From: Selaginella moellendorffii | Taxonomy: Eukaryota > Streptophyta > Lycopodiopsida > Selaginellales > Selaginellaceae | Assembly (NCBI RefSeq): GCF_000143415.4 | Contig: NW_003314325.1 | Span: 90,149 to 154,148, forward strand | DNA: 64,000 nt | Direction: 5' to 3' | Shown: in pieces, positions 11,510 to 23,390 of the stretch | Numbering within the stretch: the stretch's first letter is position 1 | How the letters are laid out: each line of letters begins with the position of its first letter | The notes under the pieces: generated by a model | Database searches by the model: none | The model's input: only the letters and a program-made list of their open reading frames with translations | What the model was told of the DNA's origin: nothing | Position numbers and translations under genes: made by a program

Positions 11510-14500
11510 ACACCGCGCGACGGAACTAAGGCGCTTTTATCTATCGTCCAGGCACGGCGCACAAGTGTCAGCTCCTACTACCTCTCTAAAACCTCGCTAA
11601 AGCCCAAAACCTTACCATATATAAAAACCCCAGATCTAAAGGGTTTCCTCGAGCAATTTTAAAAAATTTAAAGGCGAGGATTTATCTGCAAGAAAATGTT
11701 TCGTAAAAACCAAGAAAAAAAAATTTAAAAGGGAAGAGATCCGGTAAGAAGAAGAAGAACAGGCAAATTTCTTTAAACTGACCCAAGCAACGAGATCAAG
11801 CATCAAGGAATCAAAAGAGATCTAAGAGATCTTACAATGCGCTTCTTGGAGGCCGATAATTCCCTACCGTACGCGGCCAATTCGCCCCCAATTCCTCGCA
11901 CGCCCCGCAAGAAGGCCCCGGATTTCCCAATAGCCCCTACCGCCGCAGATCGATCCCCGGAACAAGGCCGCAAGATCTACCCTGGATGCCCCAATTCGCC
12001 GCCAAGACGACGGATCTTTGCCTTCTTTCTTGACTTCTTTCCAAGAATTTCCCACCCCTATCTCCTCGCCCGCCCGGCACCTAAGCCTCAATCCCTCGAG
12101 GAGCACGGCGCCGCCGTGGCGGCCAGCGCGCGTTCCTCACAGGCACGCCCTCGAAGCGGCCGGCGCGAGCGCCACAAATTCCCCCTGCCGGAGGACGATC
12201 GCGCCCGCTAGAGCTCGCATTCGAGGCGCTTGGCGGCGGATCAAACGCCCAAAACGCTCCCTTCCTCTCTCTCCCTCTCTACACGAAAAAATACCACACT
12301 CCAAATCTTTCTATGTCTTCCCAACGCGTGTTCTTCTTGTGTGTTCTGTAGGGCTTTGTTGTGTTTTTACCCCGCGGTTAAAAACTAATCTTTACCTCCA
12401 ACTACAAATACCGGGCCGTCATTTACGGCATAAACCTCCGTCAAACCCAACGGCGATCCTCCGCCGTCCATTCCCAACCATCCGACGGTCCGGGCCCCGC
12501 GTGCTCTAACGTGCGGCCAGCAATTGCAGCGCCATGCCCACTCGTATTCCACGTGTAGCTCTCTTTTAAACAGATAGGCTAGCGCAGCCCCGGCACAGGC
12601 CCAAAACAGGCCCGGCACAGCCTCGGCACACAGGCTCGGGCATCTTAAACCCCCTGGGTTTGAGATTTCGGTCCCTTATCTGCCACGTCCGCGCCTACGT
12701 GGCGAGCGGACCCAATGGCGCGTGTCGTTTAACGTGGTCATCATCCACTTTTCCCATTGGCCAGCGTGTTTTACGTAGTGGGTTATAATCCGTGCAGTCC
12801 AGAATGCCGTACGGGGCCATGCGCGCGCTCTATCCTCTGGCGCCCCCGGTCTGTGTGTGAGCCGGATGGATTGGCAGGGGAATCTTTTAGATTCCGGGCC
12901 GATTCCCCTCGTTGTTTTCTTTTCCCCTCAAGAAACATTCTAATCGCCAGTTTCTTGGAGGGCCGGCCATTCATGGCAAGCATGATTGGGTCATACCTTG
13001 GCAACCGAGCTTTGGATCTAAACAAACCCATCACCGTCCATTTAAGAAGAGCAGCGATTGTGTAGAGCTTACTTGATTGTGTGATTTTCCAGATTCCAAT
13101 AACCCAGTTGTTGGATAGTAAAAAAAATGCGATTGATTATATTTTTTGGGTTTTGTATAGCTTATACAAAACTATACAACGAGTGCCTCGGCATTGAGGC
13201 TGGCATGTGGCCACCCAACTACGCACCTCAACTTGAAAGGGTTGTTTTCTTGCAAATATTAGAGAAAGCTTGGAGGAACAACGCGGGATGGATTGTTCCA
13301 AGATCTCAATCAAGTGTCTCGTCGGGATCAAAGAGAGAGATTTGGCATCGAAAACGTGACAGTCGCGTGGGGACAAAGAAGAAGAAGCGAGAATCAATCT
13401 CCTCCATATCTCAAGCCGCACAGAGTTCTCCTATTTTTCCTCTCAAAACCGCGATCAACTTGCTCGAAAACTCAAGGCGAAATCCTCGAAGTCAAACGTA
13501 TTCAAAGGAGTTGACTATAGAAAGATTCCATCGCACCTCACATGTTGGTTGTATGGCGCCACAAGCAAGATGCCACGAACCGGGGAATCGAATCATCGGT
13601 AATGACATAAACACAAAAAAAATCAACACACGACAGCCCACATTTGTGGCCAGGCCAGCCAGCGAAAGACGATGTCCCTTTAACCTAAAAGGCTATTATA
13701 CAGAATGGGAGAATCCAGATCCTCGAGAAAACAATGTGTGACTGTGAATCCCTTCGCTTTCCTCGCTCAGGGCTTCGATTCGAGCCGCGGACGTTTTGTT
13801 CCTGGTGTAACGTAGCTCTCGCCTCAAAATAAATAAATATATTAAGAATAAAGGAATAAATAAAATAGAAGCACACATTCTAAATTGCTGACGCGTTGCT
13901 GGTGCTGTTCGTTTTTTGTACTATCCTGTTGTAGGAGGTGGTTTGGTAATTTGGTTCTTCCAGCATGATTTAAGGCAAGCACAGGCCAGACGCACCCAGT
14001 ATAACTGCCAATTTTGAATTTATTTATACATTCCAGAAAAAAGTATTGAATTTATATTTTTCTTGTAAATATTTCCGTTTCTTTTTTTAATTCATACAAT
14101 GCTGTAAGAAACTGGCGATGGCGTGCGATGGACTCCTGTTGGTTACGTAATGAACAAGCGGCCAAGCAAACAGGTCAGTCAACTGGCCAGCGCGCAGCAG
14201 CGCTGCTACGTGACGATCGAAGACACCACTCACGCAATTGGAGCTTTGATCCAAAGTAATAACCATGTCGTCGCAACAAAATACTATACTATGGAAACAT
14301 CCACACCATTCAGAACACGAAATCGCTCGTGGAGGAAACAATACCAGTCCTGCTCGCATACGTCAGCAAAGCATTCTCTTTTCCTCTCTAGGGCAGCTTT
14401 GTCAACTTTTATAATGGTCTCTGGAGCTTGATCACTCCTCTACCTACACTCTTTAGGAGAAAGCTTGTCCACTTGTGGATATATGTGTAGACTATTTAAT

Positions 14501-16742
14501 ATGTATTCTAGATATTTAAAATTATTAAATGGTTGTTGCTTAGAATATGCTAGCATCACTCACTGGCGGCCTGCCACCATGAAAGGTCAGGCCTTAAAAA
14601 AGTGGGGATCCATCCTCTTCTCTCTTCTTCGTTCGTGGTCCAAACACACCACCTACCCCTCAATATCCACGTGTATATCAGATATTAATGGAGAATTTCC
14701 AATAAAGGAAAAAGGGAAAAGCCAATCGGTTCTTGGCATTATTGGGTGCTGGAGATTTCCCTCTACTGCTTGTAAGAATAGAGGATGTCAAAAGTTAAAA
14801 CTATGCTTGCAATCTCTGGCCAAAATCATTACCCTTGAAAGCTTGTGTCTCCAAATCTCGTGTTATACTCCAACAAAAAGCTACTCACAAGAGGGCTTCA
14901 CAATTTATGCAATGTATCGGCCAAATGTTCCCAAAGTCTACCCAGCATGCCCTACGTCAAGCATGTGGAAACGATAGCAAAGCTGTAGTGAAGTTACTGG
15001 TACGGATGTAATATTCAGCAGTATAGTATAGATTTTGACATTATAAAACTAAACGTTTGAGATAGGATTAAGAATTTAAAATATAAACTAGACTTGTCTC
15101 AACGTTTTTCTAAAACATTACTTGAAAAATATTATGTTTCACGAAAACTATCATGTGGGATACTCAAAATTGTATTTATCTTTCTCTAACATTAAAGATG
15201 TTTGTGCTCTTAGCAAGAAATTTACTATTGTATAGAATGAGAACAAACTGGCTTTATCTAATATAATAAAAAGTAGTAAGTTAAATGTAAAAATGGTGGA
15301 TAATCAGATCAAATTAGTTAGGATAGTAAATTTATAAAAAAGATTATCATTTTCAAACAGTTGTATGATTGGATAACCAGTTTACCTTATATAAAATAGT
15401 AAGATCATACACTAATGTGAAGGTAATAGATTTTGCAAATTATGTATAAAAAAAATTCTATTCCTAGAGTGTGTAGATATATTATATAAATAATAATAAT
15501 AATTTTAGTGAGCATATAAATTTTATTTTTTTTAACCTAGAAATTTTAAATTAAATTAAATTTGATATATTTCTGAGTATGAAATCTTCTTCAAAACCAT
15601 CATAAAGTTTCTTTTGCAACTTCAAAATATTTTATTAAAATATTAGAGGCTGTAATGTAGATAATTTTTTAATTTTGAGATACATTATTACAAAATCACA
15701 CTGAATTATACATAAATATTTCTATGATGTAATTAATTTAAAATTAATAATACCTTAAATTATATATTAGAGAATCTTAATGAAAGAGTCTAAAAGTAAA
15801 AAGTTTAATATGATCTACTTCATATATGATTCATTATTTTCTTTAATTTATTATGAATTAATATTAATATAACAATAAATTATATATCAAAATTAGATTT
15901 GCGACCAAGAAAGTGGATAATCGCATCAAAGTAATCACATGAAACATGTTCCAGCTGCGATTACAAACTAGTTTCAAATCAGATTAGTGATTAATTTAAA
16001 TTGCCAAAATTGGCGATTCAAATTAAATACTAGCATTTGAAGTAATGAAAGAAGTATAAATTAAATTATCAAATAACTTCTTTGTAAAGAAGAATTTATA
16101 ATCTTTTATAGATAGCAAGTTTAAGCAAATTCAATAGTGATTTTTTTATATTAAATATGAATAAATTATATTTTATATAAAGTAAAGACTTATTATATAT
16201 AAAAATAAAAATGTTGAAATATGACATAAAAATAAACAAATAGGAGAAGAAAATGCTTTAGTGATAAAATAAAAACTAAAAAATAAATTAGAATATAAAT
16301 TAAAAGTATATCACTATGAACCTCATGCAAAGAATAAATGGTTAACAATTGCTTTGACAAGAAAAATGAGTCAAATTGTTTTATGTGATTATTAAAATAA
16401 ATTAATAATATTTTAGTTTATTTAATAATTGATTTTTCTGTTTTATATAATAAGTGAAACAGAAACTTAATTATAAAATTATATTAAAATGAAATAAAAA
16501 TAATTATAGAGAAAAAATATAATGTTTGAATCTTCACAAAAGGTTTTATTAAAATTTACTAATATTGTTGAATTTGCAATATACCATTTAATACATATAA
16601 AGTTCTTCCCCAAGAATGATTCCATCTAAAATTTCACAGAGGATAATATATTAGTTGGCATTTCGAATAAAGAAAGTATACGTTAAGACCATAAAGAAAC
16701 ATAAACCTAAGGTTTAGGTATAAAAGAATATGCTTTAGGTTG
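11510..16742. other. Long intergenic region, no convincing gene
   Basis: The part 11510-12700 is GC-rich 5' flank of the telomere-binding-factor gene. It contains open frames biased to Pro, Arg and Ser that look like composition artefacts, and a GGCCCGGCACAG-like short repeat near 12590-12640. From 12700 to 14980 open frames exist on both strands (for example 13127-13741 and 14465-14977), but none shows a recognisable domain or splice partners. From about 14980 to 16730 the DNA is very AT-rich, with TATA and AATA runs and no coding signal. Confidence 0.5.
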
Positions 16743-17558
16743 ATGGCACAAGAAGAAGGGCGGCCATTCCTGGAGCACTTGGAGTCCTACCTCGCGCGCA
16801 GGGATGGAGTGGACAAGCTGCTCAAGATCGCCCGCTACGCCGCCAAGATTGCCGTCGCCGCGCAGCCATCGCCGCTGCCTGATGGGGCTCTTGATCGGCT
16901 GCGCCTGTTTGAGGCAAGCGTTGGGACAAGCCGCAAGGCATTCCGGCTGGGCAAATTCGTCCAGGACGTGAATGCGCTCCTCAGGGCTAGCAAATCGCCG
17001 CACAGGGACCGCCAGCGCTGGATCCTGGAGCTCATCGCCTATGGCGGCGAGGGATTGTACTACTTCGTGGAGCAATTCGTCTGGCTGGTGAGTTGGCATT
17101 TCCTAGGATTGGAATGGAAGAAACTCTCTCGTTTCTCTCTCCCTTTTCTTCCTTGGCAGGCTAAGACCGGGCTGATCAACAAGCACCACTCCAAGAAGCT
17201 CCAGAAGATCAGCGCCTGGACGGAATTCGTGGGCTACTTTGGGAGCGTGATCCTCAAGTACCAGGAAATCTCCGCCATGATCGCGAGGGAGAAGGCGCTG
17301 ATCGACGCTCATCGCCGCCACAAGAGAGAAGACGCTGCTTCCAGGGAAGAGATTGTTTCTCTCAAGTCGCAGATCCAATCGCTCCATAGCAAGAGGTTCC
17401 TCAAGACGCTCTCGCTGATCCAGGATTTCGCCGATTCCCTGCTTGCCCTCAGCGACATTCGAGATGGGCGAGGGGTGCTCTCGGCGCCATTGCTGCTCGC
17501 ATCCGCCGGCCTCGTCTCCGCGACCATCAGCGCGCACAAAAACTGGAATAGCTGCTAA
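16743..17558 (+). CDS. PEX11A: Peroxisomal membrane protein PEX11A
   Basis: Two exons (16743-17087 and 17160-17558, intron 72 nt) give 247 residues, the usual length for plant PEX11A. Recognisable family blocks run in order: FLEHLESYLARRDGVDKLLK near the N-terminus (start of the amphipathic helix), SRKAFRLGKFVQDVNAL near 60-76, AYGGEGLYYFVEQFVWL near 98-115, then LQKISAWTEFVGYFGSVILK after the intron. The C-terminal membrane segment reads DIRDGRGVLSAP, then a hydrophobic run, ending in SAHKNWNSC. PEX11 proteins elongate peroxisomal membranes and promote peroxisome division. The start at 16743 gives the conserved N-terminus. A telo-box-like AACCCTAA lies just 3' of the stop, in sequence repeated at two other places in the window. 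Confidence 0.93.
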   Translation: MAQEEGRPFLEHLESYLARRDGVDKLLKIARYAAKIAVAAQPSPLPDGALDRLRLFEASVGTSRKAFRLGKFVQDVNALLRASKSPHRDRQRWILELIAYGGEGLYYFVEQFVWLVSWHFLGLEWKKLSRFSLPFLPWQAKTGLINKHHSKKLQKISAWTEFVGYFGSVILKYQEISAMIAREKALIDAHRRHKREDAASREEIVSLKSQIQSLHSKRFLKTLSLIQDFADSLLALSDIRDGRGVLSAPLLLASAGLVSATISAHKNWNSC

Positions 17559-17559
17559 T

Positions 17560-17655
17560 AAATTTGCTAGAACCCTAATAACAGAGCTTGCATTTTTAGG
17601 GCTCTTGGAAAGATTTGCTAAAACCCCTAATAACAGGGGTTCTTGGAGATGTCTT
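17560..17655. repeat. Short dispersed repeat, copy 1 (telo-box/'ctaataacag' motif)
   Basis: The motif CCCTAATAACAG followed by TTTTTAGGGCTCTTGG occurs twice in tandem here. Close relatives lie at 20345-20385 (5' of the PPR gene) and 25672-25720 (5' of the PPR pseudogene). The arrangement suggests local segmental copying between these three loci. Confidence 0.55.
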
Positions 17656-17713
17656 TTCCTCTTGTGGTCTTTCCTCTTGTGGTCATTGGTTTTTTACCTT
17701 GAATCCCTTGCAG

Positions 17714-18735
17714 CATAGCGCGGCTGCCATTGAGGAGAAGATGTATGTGGTGGGAGGATGCTGCAGGGACCGATACTTGAACGATGTGCTGGTGAGAACT
17801 TAAGTAGCGTGGATCTTTCTCAAGTTCTTAGTAACACTCTCGTGGAGGTTTTGGATTTGGGAAGCTTGAAGTGGTCGACAGCCCAACCTTGTCCCGTGTA
17901 GCATTGCCTGGTAAGTTGAGTCTATTCAGTTTCTAGCGGGCTTTGCTTAAACATGGTCGACGCTTTGCAGTTAGCAAGTGGAAGAACGCTCTTTCTCGTT
18001 GTTGGCATTCCGTCTGATGAAAAGATGCGCGGTACTGTGTGGTTCTTGCCACCCTGATCGGGAGCAAAATATGGGTGTATGGCTGTAAGGACTTTCAGGG
18101 TCAGCTGCACCCTCGGGTACATTCACTCGATCTGGAAAGCAAACAGTGGGAGCTAGTTAACGCAAGGTACGCAGATCCAATACAAAGATCGCAATTCCAT
18201 ACCTCCATGTGGCAGTGGCTCCATCCCACCACCGCTTGCTTTGCGGTGCATAAAGGCGATAATCTGTACCTTTTTGGAGCTGGTTCATCTGGCTTTTGCA
18301 AGAACCTATACGCACTGAATCTCGTAAATGTAAGCACGGAGTCTTAAATGCTATATAGCTTTGGCCCAAAATGTTTGCAGCGTCAATGGTCCTGGTATCC
18401 AGATCAAGGTCCCACCCTCGTACCTGCGGCGCGTTTTGCAACTGCTGACACAGGAGACGAGTGCCATCTTGTCGGTGGTAAGTTCAATTCTTTGTGCTCC
18501 GATTACCTCGTATATCTATCTATACACTAGGTGCTACGGAAGAAACCATGCTACTGAACATGGAGTCTTTGAAGTGGACCGTAGTGTGTGCTGAACCTCG
18601 TTTGGCTACTGACGTAAGTGCTTAAGTTTCTTTTGTTGCTGCAGAAGAATACTTATTTAACATGTAGAGCCTGAGATTGGTGCACGCGCGAATCAAGGGT
18701 CGGGGCGCTCTGATTGCTTCAGGGGGTAATCCGGT
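17714..18735 (+). pseudogene. Kelch-repeat-like gene remnant
   Basis: Several short stretches between plausible splice sites read as kelch propeller blades. They are AAIEEKMYVVGGCCRDRYLNDVL (only the part from MYVVGG is diagnostic, 17714-17791), VLDLGSLKWSTAQP (17848-17890), GSKIWVYGCKDFQ with VHSLDLESKQWELV (18060-18165), FAVHKGDNLYLFGAGSSG with LYALNLVN (18238-18330), and MLLNMESLKWTVV (about 18550). No set of splice sites I tried keeps one frame: a TAG follows CPV at about 17899, and another stop falls at 18050-18056. I therefore call it a decayed gene. It may once have been part of the gene that follows. A cDNA could still prove an unusual exon pattern. Confidence 0.45.
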
Positions 18736-18781
18736 ACGCGTTTTATGTGTTGGTCGCTCACCCGACTGATCCTCTGCACTT

Positions 18782-20090
18782 ATGGAGTTTAGCGTCTTTC
18801 TACTCAAGACTATGAAGTCATATCCGGTGCCAGGTCAGGGCATAGACGGGTCACTTCTGGCGCTGTTTGATATTCCAGAAGCAGGGGAGCAGGCGCTTGA
18901 GATTACAGACAGGGCTTGGAGGAAGGTGGGGGACAAAGACTTCTTGGTGAGGGACGGTCGTCCTCTGGAACGTAACTCTGCCATCTTTCCCGGAGACGAG
19001 ATAGCATTCCACCGGAGTGACTCTGTTGGAGTACCTAGCATTCATCGCAACAGGACGTGTGAGGTCCATCGCATGACACTTGAAGACTGTAAGTTTCTCC
19101 TCGCCCGGGTGAAGATCGAGCTCATGAGAGGGGAAGGGTGGCTAAAACCACGAGAGCGAAGCTTTCGCAGGGTGGAGTAGCAGGAGGCGACGGGACACGG
19201 TGAAGTACCTGGAGGAGCGTGCCAAAGTTGGCGATCTTTTCAGGCTGCCTCATGTAGCTGACGGCGAGGGCACAGTTGTGCAGGAGATATCGAGCTCGAC
19301 CGCGGGTGAGGAGTTCCCCTACACCCTTCGCTTCGCGCTGGACGTGACGCTCGTGTACAAGTGTGTTGTCGAGGACATCATCATGGGCTACTATATCAAA
19401 GAAGAGATTAACGAGCTGCACATATGGAGGGCGCTCGTGATGTTGCTGGGAGTGAACATCAAATGCCGCACCCTCAAGCCGTGGGTGGTGATCACGGACC
19501 TCAAAGACGAGTGGCACTTCGCGTGGATGGTGTACGTGTGCAGGGCGCGGAGCAGGAGCCAGGGACTGGGGATTGTCCAGGACCTGTGCAACGACTACAA
19601 CCTGGTGACTGCGCCTGAGACGACCGGCGTGCTCTCGAGCCTGCCTAGCGTCTACACTCGCGCTTGTGTGGGGTTCCAGTGTGATGTGGATGAGGAGACA
19701 CGGGAGATGCTCGCCCCTCGCCCGGTTGCGTTTCGTAGGGGTCCAAATGGCTACGCACTCACGCCATATAGACTTGAGGTGGATAGAGCTTATCTACTAT
19801 CAATCTTGATGGGAAAAAGTTGGGCATCCAAGTTTGAGGCTCTACTGCTCACGGGCTGCTGCTATCCGTTGCGCTACAAAAGCACCGATGCTTGGAGAAT
19901 GTTGGTTTCCAAGACTGTTTCCATGGAGAAGCTGAATTTTCAAAAGTTTTTAATGGGTGAATTGCCAGAGCACTTCCAAAAGATTCATCGAGAATTTATC
20001 TTGCTTGTGGGAAAAAAAAGGGTTCCTGGCCAGATTATTTTCCCCCGGGGACTGCTTCCCGAGGGACAGTTGCTCGCCTTTCAAGGATAG
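18782..20090 (+). CDS. Unrecognised two-exon gene with MDP-1-derived 3' end
   Basis: Two exons (18782-19088 and 19171-20090) join in frame across an 82-nt intron with a strong donor (GTAAGT) and acceptor (TTTCGCAG), giving about 408 residues. I do not recognise the family. Visible blocks are SLLALFDIPEAGEQALEI and FPGDEIAFHR in exon 1, then VKYLEERAKVGDLF, YTLRFALDVTLVYK and LKPWVVITDLKDEWHFAWM in exon 2. There is no signal peptide. From about 19963 onward the reading frame runs into DNA that matches the MDP-1 gene at 54.3-55.0 kb (EHFQKIH), so the last 40 or so residues are acquired sequence. Codon use matches that of neighbouring genes. It could be a functional lineage-specific gene or a recent pseudogene. 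Confidence 0.42.
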
Positions 20091-20335
20091 GCTCTTCTTC
20101 AATGACAAGCAATGCAACATAAAAGCGGTGAAAAAAAATCTTTCTATTCATTTTGATATCTCAATCTTTCTTTCGATGGTGGGGGTCGTCACCAGCATCC
20201 TTAAAGCTCTCTGGCAGAGGATTAATAGCTCATCGGAAGAAAAATTGGGTTAGCTGGTAGTGTACGAAGTTGTCTAGATTCCTTCTTACCTGTAATCCTT
20301 GCCCTTGGTTTGCTTGATCTTCATCGCTCAACGAC
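19960..20335 (+). pseudogene. Fragment of MDP-1 phosphatase gene, degenerate copy
   Basis: This stretch aligns by eye with 54814-55230, the last part of the MDP-1 gene. It shares GAGCACTTCCAAAAGAT, the codons for FQKIH, CGCCTTTCAAGGA, then RLFFNDKQCNIKAV in place of MLFFDDEQRNIKAV. It retains sequence matching the last MDP-1 intron (an A-rich start, a CTTT-rich end) and the following exon (GVVTSILKALWQ against GVTSILVDEG). An extra ~75 bp has entered between the first two blocks. Homology continues into 3' flank (CTTCATCGCTCAACGACTC against CTTCATCGCTCGACGACTC at about 55215). Since introns are kept, it arose by DNA duplication, not retroposition. Confidence 0.78.
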
Positions 20336-20393
20336 TCTCTCGCATTTTTAGGGTTCTTAATAACAGCCCAGGGCTCTTGGATGCCCACGGTGA

Positions 20394-21962
20394 ATGAGAT
20401 GGGAGGAGCTCGATGGAACTGTGAAGCTGCTACGCCAGTGTGCCGCTGCCAAGGATCGAATCAATGGAAGGCAGCTCCATCGGATGCTCGTGAATTCCGG
20501 CCAGGATTCCCTCACCTTGATTGGGAATTTGATTGTCAAAATGTATGGCGATTGCGGGCTTGTGGGCGATGCGTGGGCGGCGTTCCAGCGAATTGCGAGC
20601 AGGAACGTCTTCTCGTGGAACATCCTGATGGCCGCGAGCGCCGACGGGGGAGAGACGAGCCTCGCGCGAGAGGTTTTCGATCGGATGCCCAGCTCGGACA
20701 TTGTGTCGTGGAATGCGATCATTGGCATCCTCGCGCGCGCCCGGGAGATTGAGAAGCTCGCCGCGATCTTCTTGGCGATGCCGGACAGGGATGTTTGCAG
20801 CTGGAATTCGTTTGTTTCAGCAAATGCCCAAAGTGGGCATCTTGATCAAGCAATCCTCGCCTTTCTAAAGATGCCCAAAACGCAATCAATTACATGGAAC
20901 GCCATCGTTAGCGCGTATGGAGACCACAAAAGAATCCTTGAAGCGAAAGTTATGTTTGATCGGATGGTGGAAAGAGATGCCACGTCATGGAACGCAATCG
21001 TCGCCGCACATGCCTTGAACGGTGATCCGGAGCGCGCGGGAGATCTGATCCAACGGATGCCGCAGCACACACTGTGCTCGTCCAACGCGCTCCTCACGGC
21101 CCACTGCCTGAGGGGACGATTGGAAGAGGCTAGGGATTTGCTCCTGGATGGATCGCGCCCCAGGAATCTCGTCGGCTGGAGCGCGGTAATCGGAGGCTAC
21201 GCGCAGGCAGGGCGCGGCGCTGAATCGCTCCAGCTCTTCCGCGCCATGGATCTCGACGGCGTCCAGCCGGACAACATCACATTCATCAGCGTCGCCTGCG
21301 CGATCGCGAGCATTCCATCCATCGCCCAGGCCCGGCTCTTGCTAGGGATCATCCGGGATTACGGATTACCCGAGGACACTCCCCTGGGCACGAATCTCAT
21401 CAACATGTTTGCCAAGTGTGGGGATTTGGAAGCCGCGAGGAGGGTCTTCGAGGAGATGCCGGTGAGAGACATCGTCGCCTGGAATTCTATGCTTACTGCG
21501 TATGCCCAGGCTGGACGAGTGGATCAATCACTGGAGCTCTTTTATTCCATGATCTCGCAGGGGATTTTGCCCGTGCTCGTCTCCTTCGTGAGCATTCTCT
21601 CGTGCTGCAGCCACGCAGGGTTGCTGTGGAGATCTCTCGAGTTCTTCCATGGAATGAGTGGGGATTTCGAACTGGCACCGGGGTTTGAGCACTTCCGGTG
21701 TATGATCGATGTGTTGGGCAGGGCCGGGCATCTGGAAAGTGCCGAGGATTTGATCCAGAGCATGCCATTTGAGCCAGATGGGGTGATCTGGAACACGCTG
21801 CTGGGTGCGTGTAGGAACTACAGGGATGTAGAGCGTGCGGAGCGTATTGCGTGGGAGATATTTCGGCTGGATCCGGAGCTTCTCTCGTCCTATGCTCTTC
21901 TCTCAGGCACATACGTAAACATGGATGTTCATTTCCTATACTTTAGTAGTTTTCAAGACTAG
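20394..21962 (+). CDS. PLS-class pentatricopeptide repeat protein, E region truncated
   Basis: An intronless gene of 522 residues made almost wholly of PPR motifs of the P-L-S type (for example NVFSWNILMAASA, DIVSWNAIIGILA, NLVGWSAVIGGYAQAG, DIVAWNSMLTAYAQAG). Such proteins bind organelle RNA and typically specify C-to-U editing sites. The C-terminus carries the start of an E motif (PDGVIWNTLLGACR, AERIAWEIFRLDPE, SYALLSGTYVNM), then breaks into unrelated VHFLYFSSFQD. No E+ or DYW deaminase domain remains, so editing would need a partner in trans, or the gene is a truncated copy. There is no obvious transit peptide: the first residues (MRWEELDGTVKLL) already enter a repeat. The 5' flank carries the repeat also found at 17.6 and 25.7 kb. 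Confidence 0.9.
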   Translation: MRWEELDGTVKLLRQCAAAKDRINGRQLHRMLVNSGQDSLTLIGNLIVKMYGDCGLVGDAWAAFQRIASRNVFSWNILMAASADGGETSLAREVFDRMPSSDIVSWNAIIGILARAREIEKLAAIFLAMPDRDVCSWNSFVSANAQSGHLDQAILAFLKMPKTQSITWNAIVSAYGDHKRILEAKVMFDRMVERDATSWNAIVAAHALNGDPERAGDLIQRMPQHTLCSSNALLTAHCLRGRLEEARDLLLDGSRPRNLVGWSAVIGGYAQAGRGAESLQLFRAMDLDGVQPDNITFISVACAIASIPSIAQARLLLGIIRDYGLPEDTPLGTNLINMFAKCGDLEAARRVFEEMPVRDIVAWNSMLTAYAQAGRVDQSLELFYSMISQGILPVLVSFVSILSCCSHAGLLWRSLEFFHGMSGDFELAPGFEHFRCMIDVLGRAGHLESAEDLIQSMPFEPDGVIWNTLLGACRNYRDVERAERIAWEIFRLDPELLSSYALLSGTYVNMDVHFLYFSSFQD

Positions 21963-23390
21963 GTTGCACCCAAATTTGACTCAAAGCAGCCAGCGCCACA
22001 GCAAGAAAGGAAGGTAGAGCTCATATATTTCCAAATTTTCAAAGGCCAAGAGAACTAATGACATTAGAGAAAGTTTGCATTTATCAACTGAAAATAAGAA
22101 AATGTATAATAGGTGCAGCAAATTATTTACTATTAGTACATACTATTAAGTATTGTGTAATAATTTAAATTGTTGTTTTCAACTTTTATATAAGAATCCA
22201 CTATGCATTATTGTGTGAGTTTGCCTGCATGTAAAATTTGAACAGAACAGTATTGTGTCTCTTTTTGCATAATACTGGAGTAATGTATCGAATTAAAAAT
22301 ATTTTCATATCAGCATCAAGATGTAAAAGTAAATTTGTCTTGCAGTTTGAATTGAATGGGTTTTTCTTTCTTAAAACTGTGGCTTCTAGAGTGTAAGGAT
22401 ATAAAGTTGTTCATAAGTTTAATATTGACCTTCAGAAGGATGTGCTTACACAATATTAGATTTTAAAACAATAAATACCATGAATATCAATGTTAGTAGA
22501 CATGAATACAAAAGCAAGAGCACTCTTGTAGTTGGTTCTAAAATTATAGTTTTTATATTTCTTGTAAAGTGAAAGTAAATCAAATGGTGAAAGTAAAATT
22601 GGAGGTAATATAGCTTGGTTTTTCTGGCAACAATAACAAAAAGTACAAACTACGAATATTAAATCTTATTATATTAAAGTCATTGTAAATGCTATGGCTT
22701 GCTAGTGTGGCATTCATTGGGTGAGAAGGGTTCATTTAATGTTGCTTGATGTATATAATAAGATGCATGTAAGCTTTCAGATGCTTTTAAATTTCCAATT
22801 GATTGGTGTATATAATCATTATCATGGTTATGATGATAATTAGTTTTTTAAACTGCTATAGTTTGTGTATCACGATCAGTCATGGTTTCATCAGAGACAT
22901 TTAAATTTCCATTAGATTGGTTAGTATGTTGTATTGTGGAGGCAAGGCCTTTTTAATCAATTTGATTATAGAATTATAGTTTATATTATAATTGAAAGTT
23001 TTTATATTGGAGAAAAAGAAAAGATTATGTGACCCAAACAACAACAAAATAATCACTAAATTGCTATCATTACTTTTATTATGAAAATAAATATAAACAT
23101 ACAAAAACATTCTGAACTTCTCCAGAAATATACAATCTAAGAAGTCTTGACTAATCTGATGTGATAATTCCAATATGAAATGCTCAACAAAAATAAACCA
23201 AGCTTGACAATCCCACTATGAAAAGTTCTACAAAAATTATGCAGAAGCACAATTAAAAATTAGACACATTGTCACTGAAAACTCCTGAGATGATAGTACA
23301 GGTGGTCTCCCTGCTGGATATGATCAAAGCCACCTGCCTGCAAGATTAAAGTTTCTATAAATCCAAGGCGACAAAAGCACCAATACATTT
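21963..23390. other. AT-rich intergenic spacer
   Basis: About 1.4 kb of AT-rich DNA between the PPR gene and the convergent nuclease-like gene. I find no splice-supported frames, RNA genes or clear repeats. Confidence 0.5.

Noticed and set aside
11837-12211. 124-codon Pro/Arg-rich frame upstream of the telomere-binding-factor gene
   Set aside because: It is composition-driven and lies in a probable promoter/leader region.
13127-13741. 204-codon open frame on the plus strand
   Set aside because: No domain, no codon bias like the neighbours, and no splice partners; likely chance.
13745-13870. Possible SINE (B-box-like TTCGATTC with A-rich tail)
   Set aside because: No A box, no target duplication and only one copy seen in the window.
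14465-14977. 170-codon open frame on the plus strand
   Set aside because: Composition is Ser/Cys/Lys-mixed without recognisable structure, in AT-rich DNA; likely chance.
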